DNA from: CAINVV01 sp964506325
GTDB lineage: Bacteria > Bacteroidota > Bacteroidia > Bacteroidales > Prolixibacteraceae
Direction: 5' to 3'
DNA: 64,000 nucleotides
Assembly (NCBI GenBank): GCA_964506325.1
Contig: CAZDLO010000005.1
Location: 1-64,000, forward strand
The translations under genes and the position numbers were made by a program. Positions 1 through 8,991 of this stretch are shown piece by piece (the first letter of the stretch is position 1; each line of letters begins with the position of its first letter). Under the pieces are notes generated by a model that was not told the DNA's origin, did no database searches, and saw only the letters and a list, made by a program, of their open reading frames with translations.

Positions 1-225
1 TGTTACAGCAGAGAAGTGCAGAACGAATCAATTGGCTGACTTTCTGATTTGCCGAAAATAGCACTGATTCTGCTTCGGCGAAGATAAATGAAATAGCCAT
101 GATTATAAAATATATAATGCCGTGTGAAAGAATCCAAACGAGAACAGCCTTGCTGTTTCAGGGTTTAGTGAGGCCCTCCGTGCTAAAAATTATCCCCATC
201 ACCCAACAGGCACCCTGGAGAAAGG
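1..225. other. Left-edge region without a confident gene
   Basis: Downstream of the DUF4249 gene on the minus strand. A minus-strand frame opens with ATG at position 100 and runs off the window edge (about 33 codons, starting MAISFIFAEAES), but it is too short to judge. No clear terminator hairpin or RNA gene was seen. Confidence 0.3.
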
Positions 226-1080
226 TTATTTTCCTACAAAAGCTGAAATTTTCCGCACTGAACAGGCGTTGAAATACCCTAGTGCCCCATTGCTAATATT
301 CGAAACCGGATTGGAGGGGGAGGCGGATTGCCCTCCCTCAGAAACAGCTGTCCGGAAATATTGATAAATGCCAAAGTCGACAGACTCCAGCCAGACAGTT
401 ACCTTGTCTCCTCCTGCCAGCTTGATCTCACTCTCCCTGGGCATTAACGAGTACTTAATTGTCAATCCCTGGAAAATATCATCATTCAAAACATAAAATT
501 CATCCTGCCTGATTTCATTGATAAAATAGATTACTCGGTAATAATTTTTCATACCAGGCGGGTCATTGAACTTTATGACAGTAATTTTATCTCCCGTGTA
601 AGGACTTTTCGAAAAGTAGATGCTGTCAATCTCTACTGCTGGCGGCATAATCGCTGTGGCCAAAAAGGTTTTTTCATGGGTTCGTACAGAAAGTGAATAG
701 GAGCGTTCGGCCATTGCCCTTAATTTGGTTGAAAAGTAATGGCCCGGCAGCGACTCTGAAAGTACTTCCGTCTGGCCCGAATTGTCGGAAATGGTTACTG
801 TGGCACCTGTTACGGGCGGATAAGTACTGGCTTCTTCAAAGTTTACAGAACTTGTAATTGTGACATGATAGGGCCCGGGTTCGTCATAAATGTTTCCCTG
901 GATGACTACCCTGGGAGCAGAGCTGGATAAATTGAGGTGAATAACTTTTTCACAGGAGGAAAACAGCAGGATTGAGATTATCCCCCAGTAGAAAAGTAAA
1001 ACATTTTCCAACCATCGGGAAGGCATGCTTCCTATAGTTCTGCAAAAAATAGTATATATCTGGCTTTCAATCCTTTTCAT
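226..1080 (-). CDS. DUF4249-type outer-membrane-associated lipoprotein
   Basis: Predicted lipoprotein of 284 residues that resembles the DUF4249 family, which in Bacteroidota is encoded beside TonB-dependent receptors. A hydrophobic segment ends in LLFSSCEK, so Cys43 is the likely lipidation site. The following region is beta-rich, with the pattern NxSSSAPRVVIQGNIYDEPGPY typical of the family start. The first Met gives a long leader; Met19 (position 1026) would give a more usual signal peptide of about 25 residues, so the start is uncertain. It begins 5 nt after the stop of the TonB receptor gene, so the two are surely co-transcribed and probably form one outer-membrane complex. The substrate cannot be inferred. 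Confidence 0.8.
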   Translation of the reverse strand: MKRIESQIYTIFCRTIGSMPSRWLENVLLFYWGIISILLFSSCEKVIHLNLSSSAPRVVIQGNIYDEPGPYHVTITSSVNFEEASTYPPVTGATVTISDNSGQTEVLSESLPGHYFSTKLRAMAERSYSLSVRTHEKTFLATAIMPPAVEIDSIYFSKSPYTGDKITVIKFNDPPGMKNYYRVIYFINEIRQDEFYVLNDDIFQGLTIKYSLMPRESEIKLAGGDKVTVWLESVDFGIYQYFRTAVSEGGQSASPSNPVSNISNGALGYFNACSVRKISAFVGK

Positions 1081-1085
1081 AAATG

Positions 1086-3404
1086 TCAGAATTTAAAATT
1101 GTAAGTTACAGATGGAATCATTTTAAATAATGTAGTTTGCACTGCCTCAGTTTTTCTCGGGTCATCCTTGTTGTCCCTGAAGGTTATGAAGTAGGCATTT
1201 TCCTGTCCATAGGCATTGTATATTGCAAAATTCCAGCTGGACTCATTTTTTTTGCCTTTAGTGCCTGTCCAGGTTGCTCCGAGATCCAGGCGATGATAGG
1301 CAGGCATTCTGTTAGCATTGCGCTCAGAATAGAGAAACATGGTGCGGTTATCGATTTCATACTTCCCGGTTGGATAGGTAACAGCGTTGCCGGTATAATA
1401 AACCCATGTTGCGGACAAAGACCACTTTTTGTTTATTGCGTACATGCCAACAACGGAAACGTCATGAGTCCGGTCTTGTTTGGAAGGGAAATATTCCCCC
1501 TGGTTTATCGCCTCAAATTTTCGCTCGGATTTCGACAAGGTATAGCTGATCCAGCCATTGAACCGGCCCATCTTTTTTTTCATCAGCAACTCGATTCCAT
1601 AGGCCCTTCCTTTGCCAAATAGGATTTGGGATTCAACGTTTTCGTTGAAGATAAGGTCTGCCCCATTTTTGTAATCCAATTGGTTTCGAAGTAATTTGTA
1701 ATAGGTCTCAATGGAAAGTTCATATTTGTCTTCATCAAAATTGTGGTAATAACCCAAAGAGACCTGATCAGACAGTTCAGGGCTCACATTGTTGCTGCTT
1801 GGAATCCAAAGATCGGTTGGATTGCCTGAGGTTGAGTTGGATAGCAAGTGAAGATTCTGAACGTTGCGGCTCACCGAAGCCTTGACTGAATTTTGGGAGT
1901 TCACAAGATAGTCAAGGGTGATTCTAGGTTCCGGATTAAAATAGGTTGTGATAAATTGGCCGGATCGGTACGTTTCTAAATCAGTTATGTTGCCCTCTGA
2001 ATCATAGGAATAGATATCACCTGGTCCGATTGCACTGAAAAGAGAGAACCTTGCCCCGTACTCCAGGTTGAATTTTTCATTGAAACGGTACTGGTGTGAC
2101 AGGTATACCGAATTTTCCCAGTCGTATTTGTTGGTGAGATTTTTCAGGCTGATCTTAGTGTCTGCCGTAATAATCCCCGGAATTATTCTATGGAAGATTG
2201 TGTTAAATCCAAATTTCAGCGTGGAGTTGGATTGAAGGTAAAATTGCAGGTCTTCCTTTATTCCGTAATCCTGGATCCGGGAGATGATGTTTATTTTATT
2301 GCCGTAGTTGATTTTTATTTTATAGTCATAATTGCTGAAGACCAGCGAAGTGTTTGAAAACAACCTGTCGGTGAAAAGATGATTCCATCGGAGTGTTCCG
2401 GAAATGTTGCCCCAATCAATGCCAAAGGTGTTTTGAAGGCTAATCTGGTCTTTCCCCATATACCCGGATAGATAGATACGGTTGTTGTTATTGATTTTAT
2501 AGCTGGCTTTGGCGTTCAGATCGTAGAAGTATAGTTTTGATTTGTTTTTCATGGTATCAGGCGAAAGTTTCAGAAACAGATCAGCATAAGTGCGCCTGGC
2601 TGATATCATAAATGATCCTTTGTCTTTAACGATCGGTCCTTCAGCACTGATACGGGAGGAAATCAGTCCGATTCCACCTGACACCACATTTTTCTGGTCA
2701 TTGCCATCATTCATCTTAATATCCAGAACCGATGATAATCGTCCTCCGTACTCAGCAGGTTCATTCCCTTTGAACAGCGTTACATCCTTGATGGCATCCG
2801 AGTTGAATACGGAAAAGAAACCAAGAAGATGCGAGGCGTTGAAGACAGTTGCTTCATCCAGCAGTATCAGGTTCTGATCGGAGGAACCTCCCCTGACATA
2901 GAAACCACTGCTTCCTTCTCCTGCCGGTTTAATACCGGGAAACAGCTGGATGGTTTTTAAAACATCGTTTTCACCAAATAGAACCGGAATACTCTTAATC
3001 TCCCTGGTGTAGAGTTTCTGTATCCCCATTCCAGTCCTGGTAATATTGTCGTCCTGCCGCTGGCCTGAAACAATTACTTCACCGAGGGTATTTACCTGTT
3101 CTTCAAGGGTGAAATTCTGCCTGACAGATTGGTTGAGGCTGATGATTTTTACCTGGGGCGCATAACCGACAAATTGTCCTGTTACCTGGTAACTTCCTGC
3201 AGGAAGCGTAATGGAATAGAAACCGTAGGAGTTGGTCCCGGCACCATTCCCCTGAAGCTCTTTGACAGTCACAGTTGCTCCAATGAGGTTTTCACCGGTT
3301 TTTGCATCTTTAAAAAAGCCGCTCAGAGTAAATTTCTGCTGTGAAAAAGCTGGTAAAGAGACAATTAGTAATATGTGCAAAAAGCAATAAGCGAATCCTT
3401 TCAT
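1086..3404 (-). CDS. TonB-dependent outer-membrane receptor with carboxypeptidase-regulatory-like N-terminal domain
   Basis: Outer-membrane active-transport receptor of 772 residues. A signal peptide (residues 1-21, ending AFSQ) is followed by a carboxypeptidase-regulatory-like beta-sandwich (about 25-108, GENLIGATVTVKE), a plug domain (about 130-230, containing GFYVRGGSSDQNLILLDEA) and a beta-barrel ending in the aromatic signature YNFKF. No SusC-type long N-terminal extension is present. It lies 31 nt downstream of a methyltransferase gene and 5 nt upstream of a DUF4249 lipoprotein gene, the usual receptor/lipoprotein pairing for this subclass. The ligand is unknown; nothing near it names a siderophore, metal or glycan. 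Confidence 0.9.
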   Translation of the reverse strand: MKGFAYCFLHILLIVSLPAFSQQKFTLSGFFKDAKTGENLIGATVTVKELQGNGAGTNSYGFYSITLPAGSYQVTGQFVGYAPQVKIISLNQSVRQNFTLEEQVNTLGEVIVSGQRQDDNITRTGMGIQKLYTREIKSIPVLFGENDVLKTIQLFPGIKPAGEGSSGFYVRGGSSDQNLILLDEATVFNASHLLGFFSVFNSDAIKDVTLFKGNEPAEYGGRLSSVLDIKMNDGNDQKNVVSGGIGLISSRISAEGPIVKDKGSFMISARRTYADLFLKLSPDTMKNKSKLYFYDLNAKASYKINNNNRIYLSGYMGKDQISLQNTFGIDWGNISGTLRWNHLFTDRLFSNTSLVFSNYDYKIKINYGNKINIISRIQDYGIKEDLQFYLQSNSTLKFGFNTIFHRIIPGIITADTKISLKNLTNKYDWENSVYLSHQYRFNEKFNLEYGARFSLFSAIGPGDIYSYDSEGNITDLETYRSGQFITTYFNPEPRITLDYLVNSQNSVKASVSRNVQNLHLLSNSTSGNPTDLWIPSSNNVSPELSDQVSLGYYHNFDEDKYELSIETYYKLLRNQLDYKNGADLIFNENVESQILFGKGRAYGIELLMKKKMGRFNGWISYTLSKSERKFEAINQGEYFPSKQDRTHDVSVVGMYAINKKWSLSATWVYYTGNAVTYPTGKYEIDNRTMFLYSERNANRMPAYHRLDLGATWTGTKGKKNESSWNFAIYNAYGQENAYFITFRDNKDDPRKTEAVQTTLFKMIPSVTYNFKF

Positions 3405-3435
3405 TTAGTCTCTTCTTACAATACAAATCAATAAT

Positions 3436-4035
3436 TTATTTTTTTGCGTACAGCAAAAAGACCGGGTAGGTTCTTCCGGATTCCCTCCTGATTTCGTAGC
3501 AGTTCATGAAATCTGCCTGAATGAATCCTTTTGACTTCAGAGATTCGCAAAGCTCCTCCGGATCAAATCCCCGGTGTACGATTACTTCAGGCCCGTGAAA
3601 TGAGCCGTCTTCTTCGAAGAGATCTGCTATCGCCAGGTAACCTCCCGGATTTAGCAGGGTTAAGAATTTTTCCAGGATAAGTTCAATATCCGGGACATGG
3701 TGTAAAACCATCTGGGTGAAAATGCAATCAAACTTCTCCTCGAGATCAGTTTGAGCCAGGTCCAGACAATGGGCCTTTATATGATTTGCCCCGTAATAAT
3801 CAATCTTTTCAGCACAAACCCTGATCATTTCGGCTGAATTGTCAATAAGGGTTATCCCGGAAAGGCTGTCCTTAAGCAGAAAACTCAGGATACCGGTACC
3901 TGCACCAAATTCAAGGGCAGTCATAGATGGGTTAAGAGGTATCCTTCTTTTCAGTTCAGTAGCAATTGCCACTGAACGTTCCATGTGTGCCTGGTCTTTG
4001 TCCCATTCTCTGGCAAGACTGTCGAAATTGTTCAT
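3436..4035 (-). CDS. Class I SAM-dependent methyltransferase
   Basis: Small cytosolic methyltransferase of 199 residues. The SAM-binding glycine-rich loop LEFGAGTGIL (residues 41-50) is followed by an acidic strand end (LIDNS) and the motif IFTQMVLHHVPD, typical of the ubiE/UbiG-like methyltransferase_11 group. The ATG at 4035 is chosen because the upstream in-frame extension (MGTDRCIICSKPV) is not part of the fold. A TACTTTTG box lies about 40 nt upstream on the minus strand (4075-4082). The acceptor is unknown; it probably shares a transcript with the downstream TonB receptor, although a functional link is not evident. Confidence 0.82.
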   Translation of the reverse strand: MNNFDSLAREWDKDQAHMERSVAIATELKRRIPLNPSMTALEFGAGTGILSFLLKDSLSGITLIDNSAEMIRVCAEKIDYYGANHIKAHCLDLAQTDLEEKFDCIFTQMVLHHVPDIELILEKFLTLLNPGGYLAIADLFEEDGSFHGPEVIVHRGFDPEELCESLKSKGFIQADFMNCYEIRRESGRTYPVFLLYAKK

Positions 4036-4074
4036 CAATACGGGTTTTGAGCAAATTATGCATCTATCAGTGCC

Positions 4075-4082
4075 CAAAAGTA
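4075..4082 (-). promoter_or_regulatory. Candidate Bacteroidota -7 promoter box for the methyltransferase operon
   Basis: The minus strand reads TACTTTTG, matching TAnnTTTG, with a predicted start about 7 nt downstream and a leader of about 33 nt to the ATG at 4035. No clear -33 TTTG was found at the right distance, so this is tentative. Confidence 0.35.
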
Positions 4083-4191
4083 TACAAAAATGCGTCAGAA
4101 CCTAAAATCGTTTAATGCCCTTGTTTTACTGCCCTTTTGCCGTTGCAGTCAAGTAATTGTGGTGTAAAAGTGGTTTATCGTTATTATCATA

Positions 4192-4199
4192 TATATTTG
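4192..4199 (+). promoter_or_regulatory. Candidate -7 promoter box upstream of the metal efflux locus
   Basis: TATATTTG matches the Bacteroidota TAnnTTTG consensus. It ends only 10 nt before the ATG at 4210, so a transcript from it would be almost leaderless. No good -33 element is visible. Confidence 0.3.
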
Positions 4200-4209
4200 T
4201 ATCACGGTT

Positions 4210-4521
4210 ATGAAGATTTTTGTACACATACTATCCCTTTATATCCTGTTTCTCACAGCAATTCCATGCGTTGACAAACCGGAGAACTGTGATTTTGACA
4301 AGGCTGGGGTTTCAGGGAAGACATCACACAACCACGACGAGGATATCGACCATTGTTCACCGTTTTGTACCTGTAACTGTTGCTCTTCCCCAAAGATTCA
4401 GCTGGATGCTGTTATGGAATTCAATAGTTTTCAGTTCCTTCTGACGAGCATTACTCACTATTCAATTCCAAAAGTTTCCCCGCATATTTCCACTATTTGG
4501 CAGCCTCCACGATTGAATTAG
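4210..4521 (+). CDS. Small Cys/His-rich exported protein, DUF6660-type
   Basis: Protein of 103 residues with an N-terminal hydrophobic signal segment (ILSLYILFLTAIPC) and a striking metal-ligand cluster: HNHDEDIDH followed by CSPFCTCNCC (about residues 38-59). It resembles the DUF6660 family, small proteins encoded just ahead of CusA/CzcA pumps in Bacteroidota. The gene precedes czcA by 77 nt on the same strand. A periplasmic role in metal binding or hand-over to the pump is an inference from composition and neighbourhood; no biochemical function is established to my knowledge. Confidence 0.72.
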   Translation: MKIFVHILSLYILFLTAIPCVDKPENCDFDKAGVSGKTSHNHDEDIDHCSPFCTCNCCSSPKIQLDAVMEFNSFQFLLTSITHYSIPKVSPHISTIWQPPRLN

Positions 4522-4598
4522 ACAGCTAAGACCAAGTACTTTCCGCCGGTATTGAATCAGGCGGATTGATTTTAGTATTAATTTGATCTGTTCCCGTC

Positions 4599-7500
4599 AT
4601 GATTGAACGTATCATTTATTTTTCGATAAAGAATAAATTCATTATCGTATTGTTCGTTTTAGCATTAATAGGCTGGGGTACCTATTCACTCACACGTTTA
4701 CCCATCGATGCCATCCCGGACATCACCAACAACCAGGTGCAGGTAATTTCTATTGCACCTTCCCTGGCTGTTCAGGAAATGGAGAGTTTTATTACAGCTC
4801 CCATTGAAGTTGCAGTGGCCAATATCCCTGATATTATTGAGCTGCGCTCCATCTCCAGGTTGGGATTATCAGTTGTCACAGTCGTTTTTAAAGATGATGT
4901 CGACCTGTACTGGGCACGACAACAGCTGAGTGAAAGGTTGAAAGAGGCCCAGGAGGCAATTCCTGACGGTCTGGCAAAGATTGAACTTGCCCCTGTTTCC
5001 TCTGGATTGGGCGAGATCTTCCAGTACCGGCTGGCTGTTGAAAGGGGATTAGAGGATAAATATAATCCCATGGAGCTCAGAACATTGCAGGATTGGGTGG
5101 TGCGCCGCGAGATGCTCGGAACACCCGGTGTTGCTGATATTAACAGCTATGGAGGCTATGTAAAACAATACGAAATAGCTGTAAACCCTGAAAGGCTGAG
5201 AGGGATGAATCTTACCCTGGCAAACATTTTTGATGCCCTCGAAAAAAATAACGAGAATACTGGAAGTGCCTACATAGATAGGAAACCGAATGCCTATTTC
5301 ATCAGAGGCATCGGACTGGTAAAAACACTGGATGACATCGGGAAAATTGTCATAAAAACCAATGAGTCCAATATCCCTATCCTGATAAGGGATATTGCTT
5401 CCGTTCAATTTGGAAGTGCTACCAGGTACGGTGCTTTTGTTGTTGATACGGCAGAAGCAGTCGGCGGTGTTGTTATGATGCTGAAAGGCGCCAATGCCCA
5501 TGAGGTTATAGATGACGTTACCAGTCGCATTGCGACGATACAGAAATCCCTGCCGGCAGGGGTCACGATAGAACCATTCCTTAATCGCTCAGACCTTGTC
5601 GGACGTGCCATTAATACTGTTTCCAGGAATTTGCTGGAGGGAGCCTTAATTGTCATTTTCATCCTTGTCTTGTTGCTTGGGAATATGAGGGCCGGACTTA
5701 TTGTTGCCTCGGTGATACCACTGTCTATGCTATTTGCTATTTCCCTGATGGGCCTCTTTGGAGTATCAGGGAACCTGATGAGCCTGGGGGCCATAGATTT
5801 CGGCTTAATTGTTGATGGCGCAGTCATAATTGTAGACGGTGTGGTACATAGGATTTTTACGGGAAAATCCGATCAGCCTGGGATCAAGCGATATTCGCAG
5901 GAACAGATGGACCATACTGTTTTCGAGTCGGCCAAACGAATGATGAGTTCAGCTACTTTCGGACAAATTATCATTCTGATAGTTTATCTTCCTATAATCG
6001 CGCTTGTTGGCATAGAGGGCAAGATGTTCCGTCCCATGGCACAGGTGGTCGGGTTTGCGCTGCTGGGTGCAACCATCCTTTCCCTCACTTATGTTCCAAT
6101 GGCTTCTGCGCTGTTTTTAAGTAAGAATACTGTGCATACCCCCAATTTTTCTGACCGGCTGATGGACCGGCTTCACAAAGCCTTCAATCCGGTGATTCAT
6201 TTTGCATTGAAACACAAAATCAGCGTTTCGGTTTCTGCCCTGTTGTTATTCATCAGCAGCTTGTTTATTTTTAATAACCTGGGCGGTGAGTTTATCCCGC
6301 AGTTGGAAGAGGGTGATCTTGCCGCCGGTGTGATGACCCTGCAGGGCGGATCTTTGTCCAATACCGTTGAGATGGTGCAAAAAGCCAACAAAATATTGCT
6401 GGCAAATTTTCCTGAGATTAAGCATGCTGTGTGCAAAATCGGTGCAGGGGAGATTCCAACTGATCCAACACCAATGGAAACCGGCGATTATATTATAACG
6501 CTGAAGGATAAAAGTGAATGGACTTCTGCTGAGACTCGTGAAGAACTTGTCGCAAAAATGGAGGAGGCATTGATTCCATTGGCTGGAGTTAAATTTGAGT
6601 TTCAAATGCCTATACAGATGAGATTCAATGAATTGCTTTCCGGATCCAAACAAGATATCGCCATAAAAATCTTTGGGGATGACCTGAATATTTTGGCGGC
6701 AAAAGCAACTGAAGTTGAAAAAATAATTCAAAATATAGAGGGAGTGATAGCAATCAATGTTGAAAAAGTAACAGGCCTAGCCCAGGTGCAGGTCGATTAC
6801 AACCGTGACAGGCTTGCCCAATATGGACTGTCAGTCGGAGACGCCAACAGGGTCCTTAGAACTGCATTTGCAGGTAGCCAGGCTGGTGTCGTTTATGATG
6901 GAGAAAAGCGATTTGGGTTGATTGTCCGGCTCGATAAGGATTATCGTCAGAGCCTGGATGATGTAAAAAATCTTACGGTCGAACTGCCAAACGGAGGTCA
7001 GATCCCCTTTGAGCAGGTGGCTGATATTTCTATCCGGTCCGGTCCTGCCCAGGTCTCGAGGGAAAGTACGAGGCGGCGGATCGTTGTAGGCTTTAATGTC
7101 CGCGGGAGAGATATTGAAAGTGTCATCAGGGAAGTGAGGGATAAAATCGACAAAAGCATTAAACTTCCTACAGGTTATTTTGTATCCTTTGGCGGACAGT
7201 TTAAGAATCTTGAGGCCGCCAGGGAGAGGTTGTCAATTGCAGTTCCCGTGGCTTTGCTCCTTATTTTCGTAATGCTGTTTTTTACATTTAATTCCGTGAA
7301 ACAAACACTCCTTATTTTTACTGCAGTTCCAATGGCGGCAATTGGAGGGGTTGTCGCTCTCTGGTTACGCGATATGAATTTCTCCATTTCTGCAGGAGTT
7401 GGTTTTATTGCTTTGTTTGGTGTTGCGGTTCTGAATGGGATTGTCCTGATAACGGAGTTTAACCGTCTTGAAAAAGAAGGAGTGTCAGATGTTACAGAAC

Positions 7501-8990
7501 GGATCATCCGGGGACTGCAATCCAGGTTGCGTCCGGTAATTATGACAGCTGCTGTAGCCTCTCTGGGTTTTCTCCCAATGGCACTTTCGAACTCTGCCGG
7601 GGCAGAAGTTCAAAAACCATTGGCAACAGTAGTTATTGGTGGCCTTATCACTGCTACCATCCTGACGCTGGTGATACTTCCCGTATTTTACATGTTGTTT
7701 TCTTCCAAAATAAAAGGCAGGAAGCCCGGAGGTAATTCCAAAGGAGTTGCAGCACTTGTCCTATCAATGGTAATTGTGTTCTCTGGACTTTCAAATGTCA
7801 GGGCTCAGGAATTCAGGTATTTGAACCAGCATGATGCCGTTCGGATGGCACTTGACAGCAATCTTTCTGTTCGTGCTTCCGCTTATTCACTGGATGCTCA
7901 GAAAGCTTTGAAAGGATCCTCATGGGATATTCCAAAAATCGCTGTAGACGGTCAATACGGGCAATTTAATTCCTACAATGATGATAATAATTATACCGTT
8001 TCTCAGTCATTTGCATTTCCTACAGTGTATATCAGGCAAAATATGCTGGCAAATGCCAACATCAAGGGCAGCGAATGGCTGCATAAAGCATCCAGGATAC
8101 AGGTAGCTTCGCAGGTAAAGCAGGTATACTGGCAGCTTGCCTATCTGAATTCAAAGTATAAGTTGTTAATCTACCAGGATAGCTTGTATTCCGGATTTCA
8201 AAGGGCAGCAGAACTAAGGGCCAGGGCAGGGGAGACCAATCGCCTGGAAATGGTTACTGCACGTTCCCAGAGCCTTGAAATCAGGAACCAAATGCAACAA
8301 CTGATTGCTGACAAGGGAATATTGAACCGTCAGCTGAAAACACTCCTCAATACCGGGATGACAATTGTCCCGGTGGATTCAGTGCTCCGCCGGTTAGATT
8401 TTGCCCCGGACTCAATTTCCGGTTCATTGAATGCAAATCCAGACCTGGGATTCATCAATCAACAGGTGGAGATAGTCCATCTTGAAAAGCAGCTGGAATT
8501 AAGCCGTGCAATGCCTGATTTGAGAATTGGCTTTTTCAGCCAGACCATGTTTGGAACACAGGAGATAAATGGAATTCCGCATACTTTCGGCGCACAGGAT
8601 AGATTGAAAGGGATGGAGGCAGGTATTACCATCCCCCTTTGGTTTCCCCAGTATGTGTCTAAAGTTAAGGCTTCAAAAATAAGGGAACAGGAGGCCATAA
8701 CCAAGGCAGGTTACGTCAGCCAGTCTTTATCAGAAAATTATCAGTCGTTGGTTGATGAATGTTTAAAATTCAGAACAAGTGTCGAATTTTATGAGAAGCA
8801 GGCACTTCCGGAGGCCCAGTTAATCATTGACCAGTCTGTTCGAAGTTACAAGGCCGGCGCCCTTGACTACCTTGATTATGTATTGAGTCTTAACAGGGCC
8901 CTGAGCATCAGGCAAAATTACCTTGATGCACTTAACAGCTACAACCAGACGATAATAAAAATTGAATTTATTACGGGTAAAATATTTTAA
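4599..8990 (+). CDS. czcA: CzcA-type heavy-metal RND efflux pump fused to a CzcC/TolC-type outer-membrane factor
   Basis: Inner-membrane proton/metal antiporter of 1463 residues. Residues 1 to about 1045 are a full HME-RND pump; the transmembrane motif DFGLIVDGAVIIVDG (about residue 400) matches the divalent-cation (Co/Zn/Cd/Ni) class rather than the Cu/Ag CusA class. Residues about 1070-1463 form a TolC/CzcC-like outer-membrane-efflux domain with long coiled-coil helices. The junction (about 1050-1069) carries a second signal-peptide-like stretch, ALVLSMVIVFSGLSNVRAQ, so signal peptidase could release the outer-membrane factor after translation. Metal specificity is inferred from the motif only. 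czcB follows 1 nt after the stop. Confidence 0.92.
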   Translation: MIERIIYFSIKNKFIIVLFVLALIGWGTYSLTRLPIDAIPDITNNQVQVISIAPSLAVQEMESFITAPIEVAVANIPDIIELRSISRLGLSVVTVVFKDDVDLYWARQQLSERLKEAQEAIPDGLAKIELAPVSSGLGEIFQYRLAVERGLEDKYNPMELRTLQDWVVRREMLGTPGVADINSYGGYVKQYEIAVNPERLRGMNLTLANIFDALEKNNENTGSAYIDRKPNAYFIRGIGLVKTLDDIGKIVIKTNESNIPILIRDIASVQFGSATRYGAFVVDTAEAVGGVVMMLKGANAHEVIDDVTSRIATIQKSLPAGVTIEPFLNRSDLVGRAINTVSRNLLEGALIVIFILVLLLGNMRAGLIVASVIPLSMLFAISLMGLFGVSGNLMSLGAIDFGLIVDGAVIIVDGVVHRIFTGKSDQPGIKRYSQEQMDHTVFESAKRMMSSATFGQIIILIVYLPIIALVGIEGKMFRPMAQVVGFALLGATILSLTYVPMASALFLSKNTVHTPNFSDRLMDRLHKAFNPVIHFALKHKISVSVSALLLFISSLFIFNNLGGEFIPQLEEGDLAAGVMTLQGGSLSNTVEMVQKANKILLANFPEIKHAVCKIGAGEIPTDPTPMETGDYIITLKDKSEWTSAETREELVAKMEEALIPLAGVKFEFQMPIQMRFNELLSGSKQDIAIKIFGDDLNILAAKATEVEKIIQNIEGVIAINVEKVTGLAQVQVDYNRDRLAQYGLSVGDANRVLRTAFAGSQAGVVYDGEKRFGLIVRLDKDYRQSLDDVKNLTVELPNGGQIPFEQVADISIRSGPAQVSRESTRRRIVVGFNVRGRDIESVIREVRDKIDKSIKLPTGYFVSFGGQFKNLEAARERLSIAVPVALLLIFVMLFFTFNSVKQTLLIFTAVPMAAIGGVVALWLRDMNFSISAGVGFIALFGVAVLNGIVLITEFNRLEKEGVSDVTERIIRGLQSRLRPVIMTAAVASLGFLPMALSNSAGAEVQKPLATVVIGGLITATILTLVILPVFYMLFSSKIKGRKPGGNSKGVAALVLSMVIVFSGLSNVRAQEFRYLNQHDAVRMALDSNLSVRASAYSLDAQKALKGSSWDIPKIAVDGQYGQFNSYNDDNNYTVSQSFAFPTVYIRQNMLANANIKGSEWLHKASRIQVASQVKQVYWQLAYLNSKYKLLIYQDSLYSGFQRAAELRARAGETNRLEMVTARSQSLEIRNQMQQLIADKGILNRQLKTLLNTGMTIVPVDSVLRRLDFAPDSISGSLNANPDLGFINQQVEIVHLEKQLELSRAMPDLRIGFFSQTMFGTQEINGIPHTFGAQDRLKGMEAGITIPLWFPQYVSKVKASKIREQEAITKAGYVSQSLSENYQSLVDECLKFRTSVEFYEKQALPEAQLIIDQSVRSYKAGALDYLDYVLSLNRALSIRQNYLDALNSYNQTIIKIEFITGKIF

Positions 8991-8991
8991 T

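Noticed and set aside
4599..8990. Pump as a Cu/Ag CusA
   Set aside because: The transmembrane motif DFGLIVDGA is of the divalent-cation class, and the copper-type motif is absent.
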